From Bacteroidota bacterium (lineage in GTDB: Bacteria; Bacteroidota; Bacteroidia; 2-12-FULL-35-15): 64,000 bases of DNA. Of this stretch, positions 51,613 through 59,888 are shown piece after piece; position 1 is the first letter of the stretch; every line of letters starts with the position of its first letter. The stretch lies in contig JADKIU010000007.1 of the NCBI GenBank assembly GCA_016722565.1, positions 558,001 to 622,000 on the forward strand. The letters are read 5' to 3'. Below the pieces are notes generated by a model. It did not search any database. It saw only the letters and a program-made list of their open reading frames with translations, and was not told where the DNA came from. Both the position numbers and the translations under genes were made by a program.

Positions 51613-52846
51613 TTACGGAAGCATTGTGTCCACCGAATCCGAAGGTGTTACTAAGAGCAGCACGCACAACACGCTTTTGAGCGGTGTTAAACGTCAGATT
51701 CAATTTATTATCCAACGCAGGATCATCATTAAAGTGATTAATGGTTGGAGGAACAATATCGTTTTGACAAGCCAATACACAAGCAATAGCCTCAATGGAT
51801 CCGGCAGCACCTAATAAATGTCCGGTCATTGATTTTGTAGAGCTGATGTTTAATTTATATGCATGTTCACCAAATACACCAAGTATTGCTTTTGTTTCAG
51901 CAACATCACCTAATGGTGTAGATGTTCCGTGAACATTTACATAGTCAATGTCTTCGGGTTTCATTTCTGCATCTTGAAGTGCATTGCGCATTACATTCAA
52001 TGCTCCCAATCCTTCCGGATGAGGCGCAGTAATGTGGTTTGCATCGGCAGTCATTCCACCACCTACAACTTCGGCATAAATTTTAGCCCCACGTTTTAAA
52101 GCATGTTCTAATTCTTCCAGAATTAAACACCCTGCACCTTCGCCTAATACAAAACCATCACGGTCTACATCAAACGGACGAGAAGCTGTTTCCGGAGAAT
52201 CGTTTCTGGTAGAAAGTGCGTGCATGGCATTAAATCCGCCAATACCTGCTTCACATACTGCTGCTTCGGAACCACCGGTGACAATAATATCTGCTTTCCC
52301 TAACTTAATATAGGTTGCAGCATCAATAAGTGCATTGGTAGAAGAAGCGCAAGCAGAAACGGTAGTAAAGTTCGGACCACGCATTCCAAAGCGGATAGAG
52401 ATGTGTCCGGAACAAATATCTGCGATCATTTTAGGAATGAAGAAAGGATTGAAACGCGGTGTTCCATCTCCTTTTGCATACCCAAAACATTCGTCTTGAA
52501 AAGTTTGTAACCCTCCGATACCAGAACCCCAAATCACACCAGCTCTATCTTTATCAAATGCATTTTCTCCATCTAATCCGGCATCTTTAACAGCCTGAAT
52601 AGCGGAACACAATCCATATTGAGAAAACGGGTCGATTTTGCGAGCTTCCTTACGGTCGAGGTAATCTTCAGGATTAAATCCTTTTACTTCGCAAGCAAAT
52701 TGAGTTTTGAATTTTGAAGCATCAAAACGAGTAATAGGAGCAGCACCGCTCACACCCTTCAGCAAATTGTTCCAGAAATCTGAAACATTATTACCGATTG
52801 GAGTGATTGCGCCAAGTCCTGTTACTACTACTCGTCTAATCTTCAT
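51590..52846 (-). CDS. fabF: 3-oxoacyl-ACP synthase II
   Basis: A condensing enzyme of fatty-acid elongation. The 418-aa protein has the catalytic triad Cys in VSACASSTNALIDA, His in NVHGTSTPLGD and His in SMTGHLLGAAG. It lies 21 bp downstream of acpP, its acyl carrier. Confidence 0.97.
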   Translation of the reverse strand: MKIRRVVVTGLGAITPIGNNVSDFWNNLLKGVSGAAPITRFDASKFKTQFACEVKGFNPEDYLDRKEARKIDPFSQYGLCSAIQAVKDAGLDGENAFDKDRAGVIWGSGIGGLQTFQDECFGYAKGDGTPRFNPFFIPKMIADICSGHISIRFGMRGPNFTTVSACASSTNALIDAATYIKLGKADIIVTGGSEAAVCEAGIGGFNAMHALSTRNDSPETASRPFDVDRDGFVLGEGAGCLILEELEHALKRGAKIYAEVVGGGMTADANHITAPHPEGLGALNVMRNALQDAEMKPEDIDYVNVHGTSTPLGDVAETKAILGVFGEHAYKLNISSTKSMTGHLLGAAGSIEAIACVLACQNDIVPPTINHFNDDPALDNKLNLTFNTAQKRVVRAALSNTFGFGGHNASVIVKKYTA

Positions 52847-52867
52847 TAAATAAATCTTTTGGGAGAA

Positions 52868-53104
52868 TTATTTTGCGTTTGCTTCAATGTAAGCAATTGC
52901 ATCACCCACAGTACCAATCTTTTCAGCTTGATCATCAGGGATAGCGATGTTGAATTCTTTTTCAAATTCCATGATTAATTCCACAGTATCCAATGAATCT
53001 GCTCCTAAATCATTTGTAAAGCTTGCTGTTGGTGTTACTTCTTTTTCGTCTACACCTAATTTATCAACGATGATAGCTTTTACTTTTGTTGCAATGTCTG
53101 ACAT
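52868..53104 (-). CDS. acpP: Acyl carrier protein
   Basis: A 78-aa carrier with the phosphopantetheine serine Ser37 in DLGADSLDTVEL. It is the first gene of the fatty-acid/rnc/pyk operon, with a consensus promoter directly upstream. Confidence 0.97.
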   Translation of the reverse strand: MSDIATKVKAIIVDKLGVDEKEVTPTASFTNDLGADSLDTVELIMEFEKEFNIAIPDDQAEKIGTVGDAIAYIEANAK

Positions 53105-53136
53105 TTTTTTAAATGTTTTTGGGTTAATTTTGGGTG

Positions 53137-53166
53137 CAAAGATATAGTTATATGCATAATTACAAA
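53137..53166 (-). promoter_or_regulatory. acpP operon promoter
   Basis: On the minus strand TTTG, an 18-bp spacer and TATCTTTG (53137-53144) form a near-perfect Bacteroidota promoter with a leader of about 28 nt. Confidence 0.7.
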
Positions 53167-53178
53167 AAAATATACGAA

Positions 53179-53847
53179 TTATTCATAAAAAACATGCATT
53201 TGTTCTAATGTTTTTCGCTTTAAATCAGGCACTTGCGTGTTATTTGCGAGGTATCCGACCGGAATGAGCAAAAAAGGGCGCTCATTTTCAGGTCTGTCGA
53301 GTAATTTACATAAAAAATTCATCGGACTTGGCGTGTGGGTAAGGGCTACAAGCCCGGCATGATGAATGGCGGTTAACAAAAAACCAGCTGCAAGTCCAAC
53401 AGATTCGGTTACATAATAATTATTTTTTTTCTGCTCATTCTCTATTTCATACACTCTTTTGAACACAATTATGAGTGCAGGAGCTGTTTCCAAAAATGGT
53501 TTTTCCCAATTTGTTCCCAAAGGTGCCAAATCATCCAACCATTCATCCGTCATTCGACCATGATAACTTTCGTATTCTTCCTTTTCTGCCGCCAAACGAA
53601 TTTGTTTTTTTAAATCCGGGTTCGTAACCACACAAAATGTCCAAGGTTGTTTGTGTGCCCCTGAAGGCGCAGTAGATGCGGTTAAAATAAGGTTTTCAAG
53701 AACTTCTTTCGGAATCGGTTGACTAGAAAAATCACGCACGGTTCTACGCTGATCCATCCATTGATAAAAAGCTTTGCTCTTTGCTATCATTTCCGGTTCA
53801 GGGTAGGATTCCCTTGTATAACGTATATAAGGATATGTTTTTTCCAT
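53179..53847 (-). CDS. Nitroreductase-family flavoprotein, iodotyrosine-deiodinase-like
   Basis: A 222-aa FMN enzyme. The FMN-binding RRTVRDFSSQPI and APSGAHKQPW segments are typical of the superfamily. The lid EEYESYHGRM...TNWEKPFL aligns with the substrate-binding lid of iodotyrosine deiodinase. It conserves the Glu, the Tyr four residues later and the Lys of TNWxK that grip the tyrosine zwitterion in characterised enzymes. The tail VPDLKRKTLEQ also matches. Reductive dehalogenation of halotyrosines is thus likely by homology. Its natural role in bacteria is unclear. Confidence 0.85.
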   Translation of the reverse strand: MEKTYPYIRYTRESYPEPEMIAKSKAFYQWMDQRRTVRDFSSQPIPKEVLENLILTASTAPSGAHKQPWTFCVVTNPDLKKQIRLAAEKEEYESYHGRMTDEWLDDLAPLGTNWEKPFLETAPALIIVFKRVYEIENEQKKNNYYVTESVGLAAGFLLTAIHHAGLVALTHTPSPMNFLCKLLDRPENERPFLLIPVGYLANNTQVPDLKRKTLEQMHVFYE

Positions 53848-53864
53848 TTTAAATCTGCTTTTTG

Positions 53865-53881
53865 TAAAAATAGTACTTTTG
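53865..53881. promoter_or_regulatory. Overlapping divergent -7 boxes (nitroreductase/purN)
   Basis: The plus strand has TACTTTTG (53874-53881) ending 4 bp before the purN ATG, which implies a leaderless purN message. The minus strand has TATTTTTA (53865-53872) for the nitroreductase gene. Confidence 0.5.
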
Positions 53882-53885
53882 TAGC

Positions 53886-54458
53886 ATGATTAAAAATGTA
53901 GCCATTTTTGCTTCGGGCGAAGGAACCAATGCACAAACAATTATTGATTATTTCAAATCTTCCAAAGATGTAAAAATTGCATTGGTGGTTTCCAACAAAT
54001 CCACTGCTAATGTTTTGAATCGTGCAACGAATAATAACATCCCTACTTTATTGATTGATAAACATTCGTTTTTTGAAACAAACGAAGTGGTTGATTTTTT
54101 AAAAAAGACAAACATTGATTTAATTGTATTGGCTGGATTTTTATGGATGATTCCAAAAAATTTGATTGTCGCCTTTCCAAATAAAATTGTAAATATTCAT
54201 CCTTCGCTTTTACCAAAATTCGGTGGAAAAGGAATGTACGGAATGCATGTGCATGAAGCAGTGATTGCTGCGAAAGAAAAAGAAAGCGGCATCTCCATTC
54301 ACTTTGTAAACGAACAGTACGATGAAGGAAAAATAATTTCACAACACAAATGTGATATACAAGAATATGATTGTGCTGAAGATTTAGCAAAAAAAATTCA
54401 TGAACTTGAATACGAGCATTTCCCGAAAACAATTGAAAATTTATTACTAGTAAAATAG
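53886..54458 (+). CDS. purN: Phosphoribosylglycinamide formyltransferase, folate-dependent
   Basis: Formylates GAR with 10-formyl-THF in purine synthesis. The 190-aa protein has the catalytic region NIHPSLLPKFGGKGMYG (Asn/His) and the GISIHFVNEQYDEGKII loop carrying the catalytic Asp. The -7 box ends 4 bp before the ATG, so the transcript is probably leaderless. purT at 8051 is the formate-using alternative. Confidence 0.94.
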   Translation: MIKNVAIFASGEGTNAQTIIDYFKSSKDVKIALVVSNKSTANVLNRATNNNIPTLLIDKHSFFETNEVVDFLKKTNIDLIVLAGFLWMIPKNLIVAFPNKIVNIHPSLLPKFGGKGMYGMHVHEAVIAAKEKESGISIHFVNEQYDEGKIISQHKCDIQEYDCAEDLAKKIHELEYEHFPKTIENLLLVK

Positions 54459-54526
54459 GTTAAATAAGTTACTTTAGGCACAACCTAATTTAACCCAATT
54501 AACTGTTAATCTTAACTAACTTAACT

Positions 54527-55105
54527 ATGCACTTCGACTTTAAACAAATAGCAACACTCAGCATGATTTTATTTGCTGTAATTGACGTAATTGGTTCACT
54601 TCCTGTTTTACTCGACTTACAAGGCAAAGTAGGGAAAATACAATCCGAAAAGGTAACGGTCGTTTCAGGCATCATCATGATTGTGTTTATGTTTGTTGGT
54701 GAACAAATATTAAATCTGATTGGAATTGATGTAAGTTCGTTCGCCATTGCAGGCTCGTTTATCATTTTCTTTTTAGCCTTGGAAATGATTCTCGGTGTAA
54801 AATTTTACAAAGATGATACTGCTGCAACGGCATCTATCGTTCCCATTGCATTTCCATTAATTGCCGGCACAGGAACATTAACCACCTTGCTTTCACTTCG
54901 TGCGGAATATTACATTGAAAATATTTTAGTAGCAATCATTATAAATTTAATCTTTGTTTACATCGTACTGCGAAACACATACAGACTGGAAAGGTTATTG
55001 GGCCCGGGCGGTATTAATATTTTGAGAAAAGTATTTGGAATTATTCTATTGGCCATTGCTGTGAAGTTGTTTACAACACATGCAGGATTAATCATGCACA
55101 AGTAA
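54527..55105 (+). CDS. MarC family membrane protein
   Basis: A 192-aa inner-membrane protein with six hydrophobic helices and the family segments FAVIDVIGSLPVLL and AFPLIAGTGTLTTLLSL. The function of MarC proteins is unsettled; the old link to multiple antibiotic resistance is not supported. rnhA begins 1 bp after the stop. Confidence 0.88.
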   Translation: MHFDFKQIATLSMILFAVIDVIGSLPVLLDLQGKVGKIQSEKVTVVSGIIMIVFMFVGEQILNLIGIDVSSFAIAGSFIIFFLALEMILGVKFYKDDTAATASIVPIAFPLIAGTGTLTTLLSLRAEYYIENILVAIIINLIFVYIVLRNTYRLERLLGPGGINILRKVFGIILLAIAVKLFTTHAGLIMHK

Positions 55106-55106
55106 T

Positions 55107-55559
55107 ATGATAAAAATATATACAGATGGTGCTTCTCGCGGGAATCCTGGTCCGGGTGGATACGGAGTTGTGATGATTGCCGGCACTCATCGTAAAGAAA
55201 TTTCGGAAGGATTTAAATTAACGACTAACAACCGCATGGAATTGCTAAGTGTAATTGTTGCTTTAGAATCCTTAAAAAAGGATGGGACTTCCGTTACAGT
55301 ATATTCCGATTCAAAATATGTGGTGGACTCTGTTGAATTAAAATGGGTATTTGGTTGGGAGAAAAAAAATTTCAAAGACAAAAAGAATCCTGATTTATGG
55401 AAACGCTTTTTAAAAATCTACAGGAAACACATTGTGAAATTTGTGTGGGTAAAAGGACATGCATCTAACGTTGAAAATAACCGTTGTGATGAATTAGCTG
55501 TGGAAGCTGCTTTGGGCGGACACTTGAAAGTGGATCATGGATATGAAAGTGAAAAATAA
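55107..55559 (+). CDS. rnhA: Ribonuclease HI
   Basis: Degrades the RNA strand of RNA-DNA hybrids. The 150-aa protein has the four acidic active-site residues: Asp in IYTDGASRGNPG, Glu in NNRMELL, Asp in VYSDSKYVVD and Asp in NRCDELAVEA. It is co-oriented and practically contiguous with marC. Confidence 0.95.
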   Translation: MIKIYTDGASRGNPGPGGYGVVMIAGTHRKEISEGFKLTTNNRMELLSVIVALESLKKDGTSVTVYSDSKYVVDSVELKWVFGWEKKNFKDKKNPDLWKRFLKIYRKHIVKFVWVKGHASNVENNRCDELAVEAALGGHLKVDHGYESEK

Positions 55560-55564
55560 TACCG

Positions 55565-57145
55565 CTATTTTTTCAGCTCTTTCATTTTTTTATCGATATA
55601 CTTTTCTGTAGGCAATAAACTTTGCTGTATACGCTTAGCATAACGAATACTATCCAGGATTTCTTTTTGTTTTTCCTCAATCATCTGCTTTTGCAATTGC
55701 GTTTCTTGCTCTTTGAGTTCAATGACCTTTTTTTGTTTTTGTGTTACCTTAAATCTATTAAAAATAAATACGGCAAAAACAATCACCAAAATTAAACCGC
55801 TGTATAATGCAAAACGTTGAGTTCGTTCTTGTTTAAATTTAACCTGGTTTAATTTTCGTTCATCTGCAACAATCAAACTATCCGCAGTTTGTTTTTTATC
55901 AAAATCATACTGCATTTGCTGCTGAACAGATTTTCTTGTATTTTCCTCGTTATACAAACTGTCTCTAAATTCCACAAACAGTTTATAATTTTGATATGCT
56001 GCTTGCCAATTTCCCTGCGCACTGTCTACTCTTGACAAACCATTGTAACTGAGTTTAAGGCTTGCCATGTCTCCTATTTTTTTTGACGTTGTTAACCCTT
56101 GTTCAAAATACTTTTTTGATTCTCCAAATTTTTTCGTGTCGAAATTAATTTCGCCAAGGTTATTATATGAAACAGCCATTCCTTGAATATCACCAATTTC
56201 TTTTCGGATACTTAAACCTTTTAAATTATTCTCATTCGCTTCAGCATATTTCTTCTGATACAAATAAATATTCCCGATATTACTATATGCAGTAGCGATT
56301 CCCTTCTTATCGCCCATTTCATAAACTAATTTTAATGCAAGTGTGTAGTTTTTTAATGCCGCAACATAATTCAATTGATCAGAATAAACATTCCCGATAT
56401 TATTATATGAATTTGCGATTCCATGTTTATCGTCCAGTTCTAAAGTCAATTTCAATGATAAAAAATTATTTTTCAGGGATTCCGTATAATTTTTCTGTTC
56501 AGAATAAACTGCAGCAATATTATTGTATGCATCTGCCATCCCACGTTTATTTCCAAGTTCTTCATGGATTTTGAGGGCACTAAAAAAATTCTTTAACGCT
56601 TCAGGAAAATTTCCCTGGTAATAAAAAACAAGTCCAATATTATTATATCCTGCCGAAACACCTTTTTTATCGCCCAACTCCTTTCTCAACTTTAATCCAC
56701 TCAAATAATTTTTTAGTGCGGCAGGAAAATCACCTTGTTGGTGATACAGGATTCCAATATTATGGTAAGAAGAAGCAACACCTTTTTTATCATTTAGGTC
56801 TTGATTCATTTTAAGGGCATTTAATGCCATTTTTAAGGCTGATTCATAGTTCCCTTGATCGCCAAATGCATTTGAAAGACTGTTTAAGGATTTTGCAATC
56901 CCTTTTTGCCAACCAAGCTTTTTTGCAAGTGTATGTGCTTCTTGGGCGTACACCATTTCTTTATCATAGTCGCCAGAATAATAACACTCAAAACTTAATT
57001 CATTTAAAACATTTACTTTGTTGGTATCTTCCTTTACAGATTTTAATACCTTCAACAGAGAATCGGTTTTGTTTCCTTCAGCATGAAGAGATGTCTCCAC
57101 CAGAAACAAAATGAGTAGAATAGTATTTTTAAAGGCTCTTTTCAA
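55565..57145 (-). CDS. Tetratricopeptide-repeat membrane protein ending at a SpoIIE-type linker
   Basis: A 526-aa protein: signal peptide, about eight 40-residue TPR units (~35-400, each with GNxxxALKNxxxALKL and YNNIGxVY phrases), one transmembrane helix (~445-462) and a coiled coil. It stops 14 residues after SIRYAKRIQQSLLP (499-512), the linker that in related Bacteroidota proteins leads into a SpoIIE-like PP2C phosphatase domain. That domain is absent here. The sensor half is intact; the output domain is either lost or supplied in trans. Confidence 0.85.
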   Translation of the reverse strand: MKRAFKNTILLILFLVETSLHAEGNKTDSLLKVLKSVKEDTNKVNVLNELSFECYYSGDYDKEMVYAQEAHTLAKKLGWQKGIAKSLNSLSNAFGDQGNYESALKMALNALKMNQDLNDKKGVASSYHNIGILYHQQGDFPAALKNYLSGLKLRKELGDKKGVSAGYNNIGLVFYYQGNFPEALKNFFSALKIHEELGNKRGMADAYNNIAAVYSEQKNYTESLKNNFLSLKLTLELDDKHGIANSYNNIGNVYSDQLNYVAALKNYTLALKLVYEMGDKKGIATAYSNIGNIYLYQKKYAEANENNLKGLSIRKEIGDIQGMAVSYNNLGEINFDTKKFGESKKYFEQGLTTSKKIGDMASLKLSYNGLSRVDSAQGNWQAAYQNYKLFVEFRDSLYNEENTRKSVQQQMQYDFDKKQTADSLIVADERKLNQVKFKQERTQRFALYSGLILVIVFAVFIFNRFKVTQKQKKVIELKEQETQLQKQMIEEKQKEILDSIRYAKRIQQSLLPTEKYIDKKMKELKK

Positions 57146-57155
57146 GATTCAATCA

Positions 57156-57944
57156 TTACAAACTCCCCGTTCTTCCGCCATCCACCGGAACATTTATCCC
57201 AGTGATATAAGAAGCAGCTGGTGAAGCTAAAAATGCAACAGCGTTTGCCACTTCAGAAGGTTCGGCAAAACGCCCCAATGGAATTTCACTTTCCATTTCG
57301 TTTTTGATTTCGTTTAACGACTCTCCTGTATTTTTTGATTTGTTTTCAATAATTGCACTTAGTCGTCCGGTAAGTGTTGCGCCTGGAAGTACATTATTTA
57401 CAGTGATTCCGTAAGATGCTACTTCATTGGCTAAGGTCTTGCTCCAATTCGCAACAGCGGCACGGATGGTATTTGAAACACCTAAATTTTTCAATGGAAT
57501 TTTTACCGAGGTACTGATGATGTTGATGACACGACCATATTTTGCTTCTTTCATTCCACCCAATAATGCCTGTACTAAAATATGATTACACACCAAATGA
57601 TTGTTGAACGCTTGTAAAAACTCGTCCACCTTTGCATTTTGGATAAGTCCGCTTGGAGGACCACCTGTATTGTTTACCAAAATATGAATCGCTCCATTGG
57701 TAGCAACATAACTTTCCAATTTCTCTTTTAACTGATTCGATTGTTGAAAGTCCGCCACTAAGAAATTATGTTTTTGCCCTTTCGAAACATCTAAATCTTT
57801 CATTGCTGTTTTTAAGGATTCCTCATTACGAGCAACCAACACAATATTTGCACCTAACAATGCCAATTCCATTGCAGACGCTTTTCCTATACCTTGTGTA
57901 CTTCCGCACACCATCGCTGTTTTTCCTGATAAGTCTAAATTCAT
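57156..57944 (-). CDS. Short-chain dehydrogenase/reductase with atypical active site
   Basis: A 262-aa Rossmann SDR with the cofactor motif GSTQGIGKAS and the structural NNTGGPPSG. At the place of the catalytic YxxxK it reads SNTIRAA, so the tyrosine is replaced by Ser and the lysine by Arg. Some FabG-like subfamilies share this change. The C-terminal INVPVDGGRTGSL is normal. It is the last gene downstream of the type III PKS cluster, on the same strand, separated by a repeat. Membership of the pathway is uncertain. Confidence 0.85.
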   Translation of the reverse strand: MNLDLSGKTAMVCGSTQGIGKASAMELALLGANIVLVARNEESLKTAMKDLDVSKGQKHNFLVADFQQSNQLKEKLESYVATNGAIHILVNNTGGPPSGLIQNAKVDEFLQAFNNHLVCNHILVQALLGGMKEAKYGRVINIISTSVKIPLKNLGVSNTIRAAVANWSKTLANEVASYGITVNNVLPGATLTGRLSAIIENKSKNTGESLNEIKNEMESEIPLGRFAEPSEVANAVAFLASPAASYITGINVPVDGGRTGSL

Positions 57945-57967
57945 AGTGTAAAAATAACATTTTTTTT

Positions 57968-58007
57968 CTTAGCGCTCTCTGAGCCTTTTAAGCATGTCCA
58001 GCGGTTA
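57968..58007. repeat. ACCGC-type repeat, single-ended copy
   Basis: The minus strand reads TAACCGCTGGACATGC..GAGAGCGCTAAG, a relative of the 11831-11958 element ends, between the SDR start and the stop of the FAD enzyme. Confidence 0.5.
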
Positions 58008-58011
58008 GATT

Positions 58012-59157
58012 TTAGAATGGTTTTCCGTGAGTCGATTTCACAACCATGTTTCTTAGAAACGGAAATGTTTTTAAAACAGATATCGCGAAATTTGTCATGG
58101 TGGTGTTTTTCAAAAGCTTTTGTAAAAATTCAGAAAAGACAACTCTGTTTTTAAACTGTTTTTTCCAGAAGTGCTGATAGTTTTTTTCCAATTCAGCACG
58201 TGTACTTTTTTTATTAAAATAGTCCACTAACAATTGATTCATATAAAACGAGCTCCGCATGGCCATACTCATACCATTTCCACTTAAGGGAGCAATGTTT
58301 CCGGCAGTATCGCCTAGCATTAAAATGTGATTTTCAACTGCATTTTTATACCCAATTTTAATTTGCGAAATAGCCAAAGGTTCTTCAAATAAAAATTTTG
58401 ATTTAGAAAAGTATCCCTTTAAGAATGGATTTTTAAACAGCACAGCTTCCTCCATGCTTTTGATATCCCCATTGTGCTTTTTCAAATTTTCAGAATCGGT
58501 TAAATAACACAAGCAATAACGACTTCCTTCGATCTTAGAAAGACCACAATAGCCGTTTTCAAAATTGTGTAGTTCAATTAAATCGTTTGGGAAGTCAATG
58601 TTGATATGGTATTTAATGCCTACGTAATTCTTTCCCGACTTTTCTTCTTTTGTAAATTCCCGACTGAGTTTGGTGTCGAGGTTGCTTTTTTTGCCCCAAG
58701 CACCAACACAGATATCTGAAATAAAACTTCCTTTTGTGGAGTCGATTGTAAATTTTTCGTTTTCAAATTTTACATCATTTACTCTACAATCATCTAACAG
58801 AAGAACGCCTTTGGCTTTTGCAATTTCAGCCAATTTAGAATCCAACAAATATCTACTGATTCCAAAGCCTCCTAAATCTAATTGATGTTTTAATAATTTT
58901 CCGGAAGGAGAGGAAACGTGTAATTGCGTTATTTTTGGTAGATTCAATTCCGTTAAATTCAATCCCAATCGTTCCAAAAAACCCCACGATTCCATGGAAA
59001 TGTATTCACCGCAAACTTTATGAAAAGGATATTTGTTTTTTTCGAATAATACACAAGAATAACCGGCATCGGCCAGTTGAATAGCAAGTGTTAAGCCTGC
59101 CAGACCGCCACCGATAATAGATACTTTATTTGAGTTGGTGATTTGCATTTTTACCAC
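58012..59157 (-). CDS. FAD-dependent oxidoreductase (geranylgeranyl-reductase-like)
   Basis: A 381-aa flavoprotein with an N-terminal GxGxxG dinucleotide fold (SIIGGGLAGLTLAIQLADAG), the PFHKVCGEYIS segment and the second FAD motif LMLGDTAGNIAPLSGNGMSMA. The class includes aromatic hydroxylases and isoprenoid reductases. In a cluster with a type III PKS, a methyltransferase and a UbiA enzyme, it may hydroxylate the phenolic ring towards a quinone or reduce the prenyl chain (inference). ATG at 59148 is an alternative start. Confidence 0.85.
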   Translation of the reverse strand: MVKMQITNSNKVSIIGGGLAGLTLAIQLADAGYSCVLFEKNKYPFHKVCGEYISMESWGFLERLGLNLTELNLPKITQLHVSSPSGKLLKHQLDLGGFGISRYLLDSKLAEIAKAKGVLLLDDCRVNDVKFENEKFTIDSTKGSFISDICVGAWGKKSNLDTKLSREFTKEEKSGKNYVGIKYHINIDFPNDLIELHNFENGYCGLSKIEGSRYCLCYLTDSENLKKHNGDIKSMEEAVLFKNPFLKGYFSKSKFLFEEPLAISQIKIGYKNAVENHILMLGDTAGNIAPLSGNGMSMAMRSSFYMNQLLVDYFNKKSTRAELEKNYQHFWKKQFKNRVVFSEFLQKLLKNTTMTNFAISVLKTFPFLRNMVVKSTHGKPF

Positions 59158-59187
59158 TAAGACACTAAGAACATTAAGTTACACTAA
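59154..59187. repeat. CACTAAG-type intergenic repeat
   Basis: ACCACTAAGACACTAAG and then ACATTAAGTTACACTAAG overlaps the stop codon of the methyltransferase gene and the gap to the FAD enzyme. The repeated words resemble the other intergenic repeat families here. Confidence 0.5.
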
Positions 59188-59888
59188 GATTTTCTATTTA
59201 GAACTAAATACCGGAACGCCCATTTCCATTTTATACTACAACCAACAACCTCCGCCTTAATCAACAATTGATTCAACTCTTCTTTTCTAAAGCCTCTCAA
59301 TACGGATAATGGCGCATCGTTTTTTACCAAGGTGGAACCATTCAACAAGCGTGTTAAAAATTTGATACTGTAATAAGCAAACCAATGACGTTGTAAATCG
59401 TTGATGATAAATCCAGCTTTGGCGTATTGATTCATGTATTGAAATAGTTCTACCAATTCCTCATCTTTTAAGTGATGACAAAACAAGGAGCAATGAACAA
59501 TATCAATGGTTGTATTTGATTTTAGATATTCGCGGTAATCGCTCACAACTCCGGTAATCTCAGGAAAGGCGTTGCATTCCGTTTCCATAAATCGAATGGC
59601 ATCTGCATTCATATCTACACCAATCAATTCAACTTTATGCTGATTTTTTTTTGCCCATTCTGCAATTTTCTTCATTGCATCTCCACCTCCACAACCAATA
59701 TCAACAATACGATATGTTTTGTTTTTATCCTTTACCAATTTTTTGATTCCGGAAAGTGTAATTGCATGTCCGCCCAACAAACGATTCACAACATCTAATT
59801 CGCGAAGATTTTTAAATAGCAATTCTTTCGGGATGTTGGGAGCATCCAATAATTCAAGTTCGTAAGAGCGATGAGAAAATTTACTCAT
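59184..59888 (-). CDS. Class I SAM-dependent methyltransferase
   Basis: A 234-aa methyltransferase with motif I IVDIGCGGGDAMKKIAEW (~68-85), the acidic motif II VELIGVDMNADA and a post-motif HCSLFCHHLKDEEL. Its start (ATGAGTAAA) overlaps the polyketide synthase stop by 8 bp, so the two are translationally coupled. It probably methylates the phenolic product (inference; SrsB-type enzymes in actinobacterial clusters do so). Confidence 0.88.
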   Translation of the reverse strand: MSKFSHRSYELELLDAPNIPKELLFKNLRELDVVNRLLGGHAITLSGIKKLVKDKNKTYRIVDIGCGGGDAMKKIAEWAKKNQHKVELIGVDMNADAIRFMETECNAFPEITGVVSDYREYLKSNTTIDIVHCSLFCHHLKDEELVELFQYMNQYAKAGFIINDLQRHWFAYYSIKFLTRLLNGSTLVKNDAPLSVLRGFRKEELNQLLIKAEVVGCSIKWKWAFRYLVLNRKS

